NCBI GenBank assembly: GCA_963742925.1
Contig: CAVUNV010000016.1
Coordinates: forward strand, 62,001 to 126,000
Direction of reading: 5' to 3'
DNA: 64,000 bases
Source: PALSA-612 sp963742925
Lineage (GTDB): Bacteria; Actinomycetota; Thermoleophilia; Gaiellales; Gaiellaceae
The translations under genes were made by a program, and so were the position numbers. This document shows positions 34,372 through 40,898 of the stretch, piece after piece. Position 1 is the stretch's first letter. Every line of letters begins with the position of its first letter. Under the pieces are notes generated by a model. The model ran no database searches and was not told the origin of the DNA. It was given only the letters and a program-made list of their open reading frames with translations.

Positions 34372-34850
34372 ATGGGTTTGCGCCAAGTCCGTCTGTCTAC
34401 CGGTCAGGTTCATGACGGGCTGTGGTGTTCGATCCGGGCCCACGCCGATGCCCCGTCCGGCGACTTGGTGATCGAAACCGAGGACAGAGGCAAAACGTGG
34501 ATGACTACCTGGGACGCGAGGATTCGGACTACGAGTATCCGATCCGGATAGCGGCAGCCGACAAGCACAGGCTCGCTCGTGGGCTAACTGAGGAGGGGAA
34601 CCTCGAACCCATTGGCCACACTGACGCAGACGAGGCAATACTCTCGCTCCTCGAAGGGAAGTATGGCGGCGACTTCCAGGCCTCAGCTCATCTTCGGAGC
34701 TGGCTCGACGACCGACGTATCCCATACACATTCGCGAGCTGGCGCTGGTTTCTCGCTGCTCGAAGCACACAGGGCTTGTCCCCGGTGCAGACGAAGAGGC
34801 CGTACATGAAAGCTCGGCCGAGAGGATGCTTCCCTTGTTGGGGGTCGTGA
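34372..34850 (+). CDS. Island protein of unknown function (apparent frameshift)
   Basis: Starts MGLRQVRLSTGQVHDGLW at ATG 34372 and, after a one-base deletion near 34490, continues DDYLGREDSDYEYPIRIAAA, DKHRLARGLTEEGN, SLLEGKYGGDFQASAHLRSW and DDRRIPYTFASW. The joined product is about 130-158 residues; the last part to 34850 is less convincing. Acidic and helical, no membrane helix. Ends one base from the convergent gene's stop. Family not recognised. Confidence 0.5.
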
Positions 34851-34851
34851 G

Positions 34852-35550
34852 CTATTCGACGATCGCGAACCGGCCACCATCACCGATGATGATGTGGTCG
34901 TCTGGACTTACGTGCTCGGGTGAGACCGCGTAGTAGCCGGGCACTCTTCGTAGGAAGGTGTGCTCGTCTGGGCTGAGCACGATCCGGGCGTGGCATGCTT
35001 CGTCATCGCACTCGCAGGCAAGGTCGATCTGATCAGCCGGGGCGGCAGCGGTGCTTGCCTCGTGTTGGAGCCCTTTGTTGAGAGCGGCTTTTCGTGCCCG
35101 TGCCTGGCTCGCGCCCACTGGCGAGACCATCCTTTGTTTCATGTTGCGGCCCATCCCGGGCGAGACGGCAGTCGGACGCTCGGGATGCAACACAACTATA
35201 CGTCCGCCCTCAGGACGCAACGACGCGAAATCAGGGTCGCTGACAACAGCCAAGCCGCGGTCGAAGCACGACCATGCTGCCTCGGCCGTCACCTGCCAAC
35301 TGTGCTGGAGGGTTTGGTCGCCAGTCAAAGCTGAGCGCAACAAGTCGGTGAGCCGAACGCCGATCTCGTGTTGCAGACGCTCAGCGGCAGAGGGCCGGTC
35401 GGTCATCAGCATCCGACCGATCACGGCGCAGTCATGCAGCAGCCGATCGCTGCCACGACCGCGTGACACTGCTCGCGCCGACTCCACAACCACCTGACTC
35501 AGTATTCGCGAATCAACGACCAAGCGCCACCCCAGAACGATTGGCAACAC
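34852..35550 (-). CDS. Two-part island protein with CxCx4C tail domain
   Basis: 232 residues. The N-terminal ~120 share the LLHDCAVIG / GVRLTDLL module with the 30289 product and add AWSCFDRGLAVVSDPDFASLR. The C-terminal ~60 hold LACECDDEACHARIVLSPDE, FLRRVPGYYAVSPEHVSPDD and a final IGDGGRFAIVE. This tail matches a small stand-alone actinobacterial type with CECxDxxC and an ...VVE ending, probably metal-binding by its Cys. The pairing of the two modules looks unusual. Function unknown. Confidence 0.6.
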   Translation of the reverse strand: MLPIVLGWRLVVDSRILSQVVVESARAVSRGRGSDRLLHDCAVIGRMLMTDRPSAAERLQHEIGVRLTDLLRSALTGDQTLQHSWQVTAEAAWSCFDRGLAVVSDPDFASLRPEGGRIVVLHPERPTAVSPGMGRNMKQRMVSPVGASQARARKAALNKGLQHEASTAAAPADQIDLACECDDEACHARIVLSPDEHTFLRRVPGYYAVSPEHVSPDDHIIIGDGGRFAIVE

Positions 35551-35622
35551 GAACGCTTTCCCGCGGCCTTACACCACTCCTAGTCTGGGCAAGCTACAAA
35601 CACTCTTGTAGGAGGTGAAGGC

Positions 35623-36036
35623 ATGAACAGGCTCGTCGCCGTTACCGCTTCCCTAGTCGCCATCAGCATCAGTGTGGCAGCCCCGTCCCAGGCTCAGCCA
35701 GGCTCGGGCTTGCTTGTCGGCCTGACCCAGATCAGCTACGGCTGCCCCGGCCCCACCCGCGTCGGCCACCCCTCCTGCGAGATCTGGCATCCCTCCCCAC
35801 ACGCCCGCTTCGGGATCAGACAGAGCGGGCCGAGAGGACAACCGCTCCCGCAGATCATCCGCGTCCTCTCCAACCGCCAGGGCCACTTCTCGGTTCGGCT
35901 CAGCACGGGCGACTATCAGGTGTCGCCGCTCGTTCAAGCGCACACCAGTGGTGGCCGCAAGTTGACCTTCCAGATCCGATCCGGCCACACTGCCAAGATC
36001 CTCGTTCGCTTCCTCGGCATTCCCAGAATGGTCTGA
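35623..36036 (+). CDS. Small exported beta-rich protein
   Basis: 137 residues: signal peptide LVAVTASLVAISISVAAPSQA, then GLLVGLTQISYGCPGPTRVG, FGIRQSGPRGQPLPQIIRVL, GHFSVRLSTGDYQVSPLVQA and a final strand. The GxFxVxLxxGxYxVxP pattern is that of carboxypeptidase-regulatory-like (transthyretin-fold) domains found on surface proteins. AGGAGGTG sits 6 bases before the ATG. Two Cys could form one disulfide. Ligand unknown. Confidence 0.65.
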   Translation: MNRLVAVTASLVAISISVAAPSQAQPGSGLLVGLTQISYGCPGPTRVGHPSCEIWHPSPHARFGIRQSGPRGQPLPQIIRVLSNRQGHFSVRLSTGDYQVSPLVQAHTSGGRKLTFQIRSGHTAKILVRFLGIPRMV

Positions 36037-36143
36037 CTCGCGGCCCGCCAGCTGGGCAGTCGCTCTAAGGGCGCGAGTTGGTGCTCGTACAGCGACGGCG
36101 GGAACACCGACGGGTGACCCGAGGCGTCTGTGGTTGTTTGTCG

Positions 36144-36449
36144 TTACCGGTGTAGGTGCGCTAGTGCGCGTCTGAAGCCGCCACGGCTTGCGCGTGCCCC
36201 GCGCTCGCTGCGATCGGCGACTGCCTCTGGCGTCATGCAGACATGCAGCTTGTGCGTCGCTCGGTCGGCTGGGTACCAGTCGAATCCGTTCCAGCGCCAT
36301 TCGGCATCGTGGCACCACGGGCACGCATCGCTCGCAGGTTTGGCGGGTGCTTCCATAATCGTTGCGATTCGCGCAAACGCCTGGATCTCCTCCCCAGCGA
36401 AGGGGCGAGAGCCTCCGGTCTCAAACAGCGATCGTCCCAACGAACTCAC
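36144..36449 (-). CDS. Small protein with CPWC motif, unknown
   Basis: 101 residues from a GTG start. Central SDACPWCHDAEWRWNGF then ATHKLHVCM places CxxC and a third Cys with His, suggesting a small zinc-binding knuckle. Arg-rich C-terminus. Weakly supported as a gene, but the codon pattern looks coding and it lies between two other island genes on the same strand. Confidence 0.4.
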   Translation of the reverse strand: MSSLGRSLFETGGSRPFAGEEIQAFARIATIMEAPAKPASDACPWCHDAEWRWNGFDWYPADRATHKLHVCMTPEAVADRSERGARASRGGFRRALAHLHR

Positions 36450-36476
36450 CCCGAACTGACCACCTGTGGCGAGCGG

Positions 36477-36779
36477 TCAGCGTTCAGGGATCTTCAGCTC
36501 GCGGCCGGTGTAGAAGCCGGAGCGTTCCTCAATCAGGAACGGTGCCATTGCCTGGCGGCGTTCCGTCTCGGCATCCGAGCGGCGGAAGCGATCCCACGAC
36601 TCATGCGAGTCCCAGATCGCGATGCCGACGACCTCGTTCCCATCGGGGCTGTAGCACTCGTAGGCGCGGAGCATGCCTTCGGGAAACTCTCGTGGTCGCC
36701 AGGCCCGACTGAACTCCTCGCGCGTGCCGGGCTTCAACCGTCGCGTCGTTATCCACACGTAACTCTGGTCGAGGTCCAT
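36477..36779 (-). CDS. Antibiotic-biosynthesis-monooxygenase-like (dimeric alpha/beta barrel) protein
   Basis: 100 residues from ATG 36777-36779 (GAGGCAGGG upstream). SYVWITTRRLKPGTREEFSRAW is the first strand-helix, VVGIAIWDSHESWDRFR the middle strand, and a C-terminal FLIEERSGFYTGREL strand completes a ferredoxin-like ABM fold. Members include heme-degrading and quinone monooxygenases but most are unassigned; no catalytic residue can be singled out. Confidence 0.6.
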   Translation of the reverse strand: MDLDQSYVWITTRRLKPGTREEFSRAWRPREFPEGMLRAYECYSPDGNEVVGIAIWDSHESWDRFRRSDAETERRQAMAPFLIEERSGFYTGRELKIPER

Positions 36780-36901
36780 GACCCTGCCTCCCTTCCTCAC
36801 TAGAGGGGCGAAGAGCCACGTTAACGCAGGGCAGCAAGCGAAGGAGCGATCAGATCAGGGTCGAAGTCACGGCTGTCGTAGGCAACAGAAGAGGAACAGC
36901 C

Positions 36902-37207
36902 GTGGGAGAGTCATTCAAAGATGTGATCCGACAACACCTCGACCTGAAGCGACGGAACAGCCACCTTGAAGCAAGCCTCCCACTCGCGAACTACCAACTC
37001 GAAGCAGCCTTCGCCACCGGCCAACCGCAAGGAGTCTTCGACGCCGAAGTTGAAGGGGCCGCGTTCAACACGGCTGAATGGAACCGCGACCAATGGTCGG
37101 AAACGCGACGCGGCAGGACGAGACGGAACGCCAACACCTTCCTGGAGTCCCTGGAGGATGTGCCGAGCGGCCTCGACTTCAACTGGGACAAGAAACCCCG
37201 AAGCTGA
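36902..37207 (+). CDS. Island protein of unknown function
   Basis: 101 residues from GTG 36902 (AGAGGA upstream). MGESFKDVIRQHLDLKRRNS is amphipathic; the rest (VEGAAFNTAEWNRDQWSE, then LEDVPSGLDFNWDKK) is charged and Trp/Asn-rich. No membrane segment, Cys motif or repeat. Not recognised. Confidence 0.5.
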   Translation: MGESFKDVIRQHLDLKRRNSHLEASLPLANYQLEAAFATGQPQGVFDAEVEGAAFNTAEWNRDQWSETRRGRTRRNANTFLESLEDVPSGLDFNWDKKPRS

Positions 37208-37242
37208 GCCCTCTCCCGGCCTGAACAGACGAAAGGTCAGGG

Positions 37243-37560
37243 ATGCCGGCCGAGTCACCCAGACAGGCGAGGCGGATCTGGCCCGACCGGTGGAGCCTAG
37301 GGTCGAAGGTATCGTCGGGACGGTTGACGCTGCTGGCTATCACGACGTTCACTCTCGCCGGGCTTCTTGTGGGCTTCGGCCTCTGGCTCGCTCTTCTCTT
37401 CGCCGTCTACCGCTGGGGCCGTTCGAGGACGGATTCTCTTTTCCGGGTCAGCGCCGCGACCGTGACTTGGAGGGTTCCGCTGAGTCAGCGGGTGAGGAAG
37501 GACTTGAACGTGACTCCAGTCGCTCGGCATCCAGGCGCGACCGCGCCCCTTGATCTGTGA
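37243..37560 (+). CDS. Small single-pass membrane protein
   Basis: 105 residues: basic N-terminus, one strong helix (LLAITTFTLAGLLVGFGLWLALLFAVY) and a basic C-terminal part. ATG at 37243. Same strand and 35 bp after the previous gene. No recognisable family. Confidence 0.45.
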   Translation: MPAESPRQARRIWPDRWSLGSKVSSGRLTLLAITTFTLAGLLVGFGLWLALLFAVYRWGRSRTDSLFRVSAATVTWRVPLSQRVRKDLNVTPVARHPGATAPLDL

Positions 37561-37618
37561 GCCAGTCCGGCGCGGGTGGCTCGACCGGCTCCTGCACCGA
37601 ACGTAGGCTCTGGCGGTC

Positions 37619-37810
37619 ATGACCGAACCAAAGCGAACGAGTGGTCGATTCCTCGGCATCCCTTACGACTGGGACACGCCGACCTGGCAGCGGTTTCGCG
37701 CCACAGTCTGGAACCCAGACGAGCCGAGGTTGTTTGTGCCGAAGGTGTTCGGGTGGGGCTGGACGATCAACCTCGCCCGGTTGCTTCAGCGCAAGCCGGA
37801 CAGCGGCTAG
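37619..37810 (+). CDS. DUF5808-like small protein
   Basis: 63 residues: GRFLGIPYDWDTPTWQRFRA, WNPDEPRLFVPKVFGWGWTINLARL. This is the conserved core of DUF5808 proteins, which occur alone or at the end of membrane proteins in actinobacteria and have no known function. ATG at 37619; TAG overlaps the convergent gene by three bases. Confidence 0.7.
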   Translation: MTEPKRTSGRFLGIPYDWDTPTWQRFRATVWNPDEPRLFVPKVFGWGWTINLARLLQRKPDSG

Positions 37811-38031
37811 AGAGTCTGTTCGCGCTCGACGAGGAGTGTCAGCCCGTCAACAGCCTGGACGTGAACCTTCTGACCGGCGTTCGCTCCTGTCTCGCAGTGG
37901 GCGATCCACGTCTCGCCTCCCACCTTCACCTGGCCGGTAGGAGAGCAAGCGGTGATCACGAGCGCTGATCGTCCGATCAGGGGTCGAGGCGTGCGCACGC
38001 CGTTTCCCGCGCACGCGCGGAACTTGAACAA
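37807..38031 (-). CDS. NfeD-like C-terminal OB-fold fragment
   Basis: 74 codons. The last ~55 residues (LIGRSALVITACSPTGQVKV, GGETWIAHCETGANAGQKVH, VQAVDGLTLLVE) match the soluble OB domain that ends NfeD membrane proteins, which partner with stomatin-like SPFH proteins. The usual membrane segments are missing, so this is a fragment or a free-standing OB domain. Arg/Cys-containing N-terminus is probably not real. Confidence 0.6.
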   Translation of the reverse strand: MFKFRACAGNGVRTPRPLIGRSALVITACSPTGQVKVGGETWIAHCETGANAGQKVHVQAVDGLTLLVEREQTL

Positions 38032-38293
38032 GTAAGAAGAGGGGGCCCTGCTTTCGCGTGTGGCCCCGTCTGTGGCCCCTAGCGTTTAGAACCGACTTGA
38101 CTTGAGACGGCTCTCGGCCAGAAGTATTTGATTTGCAGGCGCTTCGAGCAGCTGCGACACATTTCCACCGGTTAGTTAGGTGCGTGGGCCGAGCATGGGC
38201 CGGCTATGAGATTCAGCCGAGTTCAGCGGAGTTACTGGCGCACACGCTGGCGCGCAGCGGCCGGAAGCGGCGTGGTTGAGCCAAACGAGGAGA
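38032..38293. other. Gene-free right end of the island
   Basis: About 260 bp without a gene. Contains the two short repeats of the arm type (38234, 38246) and paired GTGGCCCC sequences near 38060-38080. Confidence 0.5.
38234..38255 (+). repeat. ACTGGCGCAC / GCTGGCGCGC repeats near attR
   Basis: Two units (38234-38243 and 38246-38255) matching those at 27618-27648, located 39 bp inside the right boundary. Candidate integrase arm sites. Confidence 0.45.
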
Positions 38294-38358
38294 GTCTTCA
38301 AAACCAGTAAGGCCGTGCAACCCACGGCTGGGTCGGTTCGACTCCGGCGCCGCTCCGT
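38294..38358 (+). repeat. attR: duplicate 3' half of tRNA-Sec
   Basis: Identical over 65 bp to 27455-27519. The D arm, acceptor 5' strand and half of the anticodon stem are absent, so this copy is not a functional tRNA. Confidence 0.9.
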
Positions 38359-38411
38359 CAAGCCAAAAGCGGACTTCGCAAGGGCCTGCTCGCTTCGAAT
38401 TGCGCGGCTCG

Positions 38412-39155
38412 TCAGTGAAGCTCTGCGAGGCGCTGCGCGACGGTGTTCGCGTGCGGTAGACGCGCCTCCGCGCCCTCGCGCATGAGCGCGAGAACCGAGG
38501 CGGCGTGGGCTGCCCGGAGCGCCCCGGGCTCGACCGCGCCGACGTGGGCATCCTCGAATCGAGCGAGGATCTCATCGGAAAGGTCGTCGTAGCCGCGCGC
38601 CTGCACCGCGGGCAGCCCCTGGCGGAGGCAGGCAAGCGAGAGCGCGTAGTCGCGCACGGCGCCGACGTAATGCTCGGCCTGCCAGACACGCCCGCGCTCG
38701 ATGCATGCGTGCGCGTGCAGCGCGTAGATGACGCCCCAGCCGAAGAGGTCCCCCGCGGCCGGCGGTGTGGAGGCCTCGGACTCGCCCGCCGCCGTCTCAC
38801 CGAACAGAAGCCGGAATCGTGGCCCGGCGGGACGAAACTGAGCCGCCGGCGTCATCGAGAGGTCGAACTGAAGCGCGTCCGGTAACAGGAACACGCGGTA
38901 GATGGTCGGACGCCGCTCGAGGTCGGCGAGGTGCACCGCGTCGAGCTCGTCGATGAGCGTGCGCGTCCAGTCGTCGAGCACGTCGGCGACCGACACGTCA
39001 TCGGCGATGCCGAAGGTGAGGTCCAGATCGGAGAAGCGGTCTCCGCCGTCCACGGCGAGCGAGCCGACGGCGGCTCCGGCAACGACGCGCTCATCCTCCT
39101 CCGCGAGCCGTAGCAGGTGCTCGCGGAGAGCATCCCGTTGCTCGACGGTGAACAC
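38412..39155 (-). CDS. Nucleotidyltransferase-domain protein
   Basis: 247 residues from GTG 39153-39155. The nucleotidyltransferase core is VVAGAAVGSLAVDGGDRFSD then LDLTFGI, i.e. GS-x(n)-D-x-D with two metal-binding Asp, plus LQFDLSMTP for the third. The rest is helical (YALHAHACIERGRVWQAEHY) as in aminoglycoside-type nucleotidyltransferases and some toxin-antitoxin MNT/HEPN proteins. It is alone between the second and third tRNA-Sec fragments, as if carried by a separate small insertion. Substrate unknown. Confidence 0.75.
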   Translation of the reverse strand: MFTVEQRDALREHLLRLAEEDERVVAGAAVGSLAVDGGDRFSDLDLTFGIADDVSVADVLDDWTRTLIDELDAVHLADLERRPTIYRVFLLPDALQFDLSMTPAAQFRPAGPRFRLLFGETAAGESEASTPPAAGDLFGWGVIYALHAHACIERGRVWQAEHYVGAVRDYALSLACLRQGLPAVQARGYDDLSDEILARFEDAHVGAVEPGALRAAHAASVLALMREGAEARLPHANTVAQRLAELH

Positions 39156-39172
39156 GAGGCGCGAGTCTATCT

Positions 39173-39197
39173 CTGGGTCGGTTCGACTCCGGCGCCG
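39173..39197 (+). repeat. Third tRNA-Sec fragment (T arm), 25 bp
   Basis: Matches bases 27489-27513 of selC exactly (T stem, T loop and first acceptor bases). It lies 18 bp upstream of the nucleotidyltransferase start. Taken with 38294-38358 it brackets one gene. Confidence 0.7.
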
Positions 39198-39361
39198 ACA
39201 GACACCGCCCCCGCTTGCGGCAGACAGACGACCGTACACGCTCTCCTCTGGGTTCCACGGCTGACGGCCTCACCCTCGGTGCATCACGCTTCGTGCGGTA
39301 CGCCACGACCCTATCGCCCGGCGCGAGAAAGGTCAACGGTGCGGCGGCGGCGCCTTGCCTA

Positions 39362-40156
39362 CTAGGGCCGGATCAGGACCGGAGTTCCGGCAGGCGCGAG
39401 CCCGAACAGGCGGCTCATCTGGGCATTGGGGAGCCTGACGCAGCCGTGTGAGACGGCGCCGCCGATCAAGGCCGGCTCGTCCGTGCCGTGGAGGGCGATC
39501 GGGCCTCCTTGCACCCAGTCGTGCAGCACCTCCGAGTGCGCAGAGATTCCGAGAGCCGCCACACCGAAGGGCCCGTTCGCGTCGGACAGCCGGAACCGCT
39601 CGTCGACGAAGAAGCGGCCGAGCGGCGTCGGGGTCTGCGGCGTGCCGATCGCCACGGGCGTGCTGAACGCGAGCCGGCCGCGTTGGTAGACGAAGGCGCG
39701 TCGGCTCGAGAGGTCGACGACGACCCGCGAGGTCACCGGGTACACGCGCACGTCCGAGGCGTGCACCCAGCCGGTGCTGCCGTTCGGGGCCGAGGGCAAC
39801 TGGACGCGAAACCAGGTCGGGCGACAGCCGAGGAGGTGGGCGTCGAGCACCGCGAAGACGGTCGGGAACCCGTTCTGATCGATGCTCGGGAACCGGCTCA
39901 GCAGGCGCGCACCGCCGCTCGGCCATGCTCGCACGGCTGCGAGGCGGCGAACGACCGACGCATACGAGTGCGACGCGGACGGCACCCAGCTCGTGCACCG
40001 GGGGGCCGTTCGAGCCGCGACAAGCATGTGCCTCACACCGATCCCGGCCGCGCGTGCCGTCTGGTGGGAGCCCTCCGAGCGGGACGAGCTCCCGCCACAC
40101 CCGGCGAGGACGAGCACGACCAGGACGCCGATACCGGCTGCGAGCTGCGCCTTCAC
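39362..40156 (-). CDS. L,D-transpeptidase lipoprotein (YkuD family)
   Basis: 264 residues. Lipoprotein signal with lipobox VLVLAGCGG. Residues ~135-264 form the YkuD catalytic domain: RVVVDLSSRRAFVYQRGRLA, TPTPLGRFFVDERFRL, IALHGTDEPALIG and the active-site motif GGAVSHGCVRLPNAQM with His and Cys. It makes 3-3 cross-links in, or modifies, peptidoglycan at the outer face of the membrane. The N-terminal half (~100 residues) is a less conserved wall-side domain with paired Cys. GTG start at 40154-40156. Confidence 0.9.
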   Translation of the reverse strand: MKAQLAAGIGVLVVLVLAGCGGSSSRSEGSHQTARAAGIGVRHMLVAARTAPRCTSWVPSASHSYASVVRRLAAVRAWPSGGARLLSRFPSIDQNGFPTVFAVLDAHLLGCRPTWFRVQLPSAPNGSTGWVHASDVRVYPVTSRVVVDLSSRRAFVYQRGRLAFSTPVAIGTPQTPTPLGRFFVDERFRLSDANGPFGVAALGISAHSEVLHDWVQGGPIALHGTDEPALIGGAVSHGCVRLPNAQMSRLFGLAPAGTPVLIRP

Positions 40157-40276
40157 AGTCTGATCGTGGCAGAAGGAGAGCGCTGCTGGGAACCCCTCGT
40201 CACACCGGAGCGGCGTGCGGTCAGGTGCGCCGAGTAGTGTTCACGAACAAGATCAGACGTCCGGCTGGAGGTCACG

Positions 40277-40387
40277 ATGAAGGGTGCCGACAAGCAGAAG
40301 AAGCAGCAGAAGAAGCAGCCGCAGAAGACGCTGAAGGAGCGCCGCAGCGAGAAGCGGGCCGCTCCGAAGAAGTACGGCGCGAGCTGA
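40277..40387 (+). CDS. Very small Lys-rich protein (36 residues)
   Basis: ATG at 40277 preceded by TGGAGG; product MKGADKQKKQQKKQPQKTLK then ERRSEKRAAPKKYGAS, over 40 percent Lys/Arg/Gln. Tiny basic proteins of this composition recur in actinobacteria and may bind RNA or DNA. It sits 10 bp before the MOSC gene on the same strand. Too short for homology to be certain. Confidence 0.55.
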   Translation: MKGADKQKKQQKKQPQKTLKERRSEKRAAPKKYGAS

Positions 40388-40397
40388 GCCCAACCAA

Positions 40398-40832
40398 TTG
40401 AGCGTCGTCGCGATCCACCTGGGGGCGGAGCGAACGCCCGAGCTGTGGACCGTCGACTCGGTGCGGGCGGTCGCGGGCAAGGGGCTCGAGGGCGACCGCC
40501 ACTTCCACGAGCTCGGCGCGAAGCCGGGGCAGGCGCTGACGCTGGTCGAGGCAGAGGTCGTCGAGGAGGTCGGGCTGGCTCCCGGCGGCACCCGCCGGCA
40601 GCTGACCGTGCGCGGCGTGCGGCTCAACGACCTGGTCGGAAAGCGCTTCCGTGTCGGCTCGGTCGAGTGCTACGGCGTCGAGCTGTGCGAGCCGTGCCTC
40701 CATCTCGAAGAGATGACACGGCCCGGCATCATCCGCGAGCTCACCCATCGGGCCGGGATCAACGCGGACATCCTCACGGACGGCGTCATCTCGGTCGGAG
40801 ACGAGATCTCCCCGGCTGACGACGCAACCTGA
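40398..40832 (+). CDS. MOSC-domain protein
   Basis: 144 residues from TTG 40398. A beta-barrel MOSC domain: KGLEGDRHFHELGAKPGQAL, LTLVEAEVVEEV, TRRQLTVRGVRLNDLVGKRF and the invariant Cys in VELCEPCLHLEEM. MOSC proteins transfer or carry sulfur on the molybdenum cofactor or act on metal-sulfur centres; the sulfur-carrying Cys is present. Could relate to the fdhD/mobA chemistry elsewhere in the window, but no direct link is shown. Confidence 0.85.
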   Translation: MSVVAIHLGAERTPELWTVDSVRAVAGKGLEGDRHFHELGAKPGQALTLVEAEVVEEVGLAPGGTRRQLTVRGVRLNDLVGKRFRVGSVECYGVELCEPCLHLEEMTRPGIIRELTHRAGINADILTDGVISVGDEISPADDAT

Positions 40833-40898
40833 CGTAGCGGTGCCCCTCACCTCCGCGGCCGAGGCGCGGAGAAGAGCGACAATGGAGAGAGGCACGCA

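Larger units (their letters stand above)
27455..38358. mobile_element. Genomic island integrated in the 3' half of selC (about 10.8 kb)
   Basis: Bounded by a perfect 65-bp direct repeat: 27455-27519, inside the intact tRNA-Sec gene from anticodon stem to 3' end, and 38294-38358, where only this half is present. A tyrosine recombinase remnant lies next to the left end. Cargo is about twenty mostly small genes with no relation to the housekeeping genes outside, several of them truncated, and it looks less GC-rich than the flanks. The layout matches tRNA-targeted integrative elements in general; none of its genes is a recognisable transfer or replication gene, so it is probably no longer mobile. 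Confidence 0.85.

Noticed and set aside
38294..38358. Second tRNA-Sec gene
   Set aside because: Acceptor 5' strand, D arm and half the anticodon stem are missing, so it cannot fold as a tRNA.
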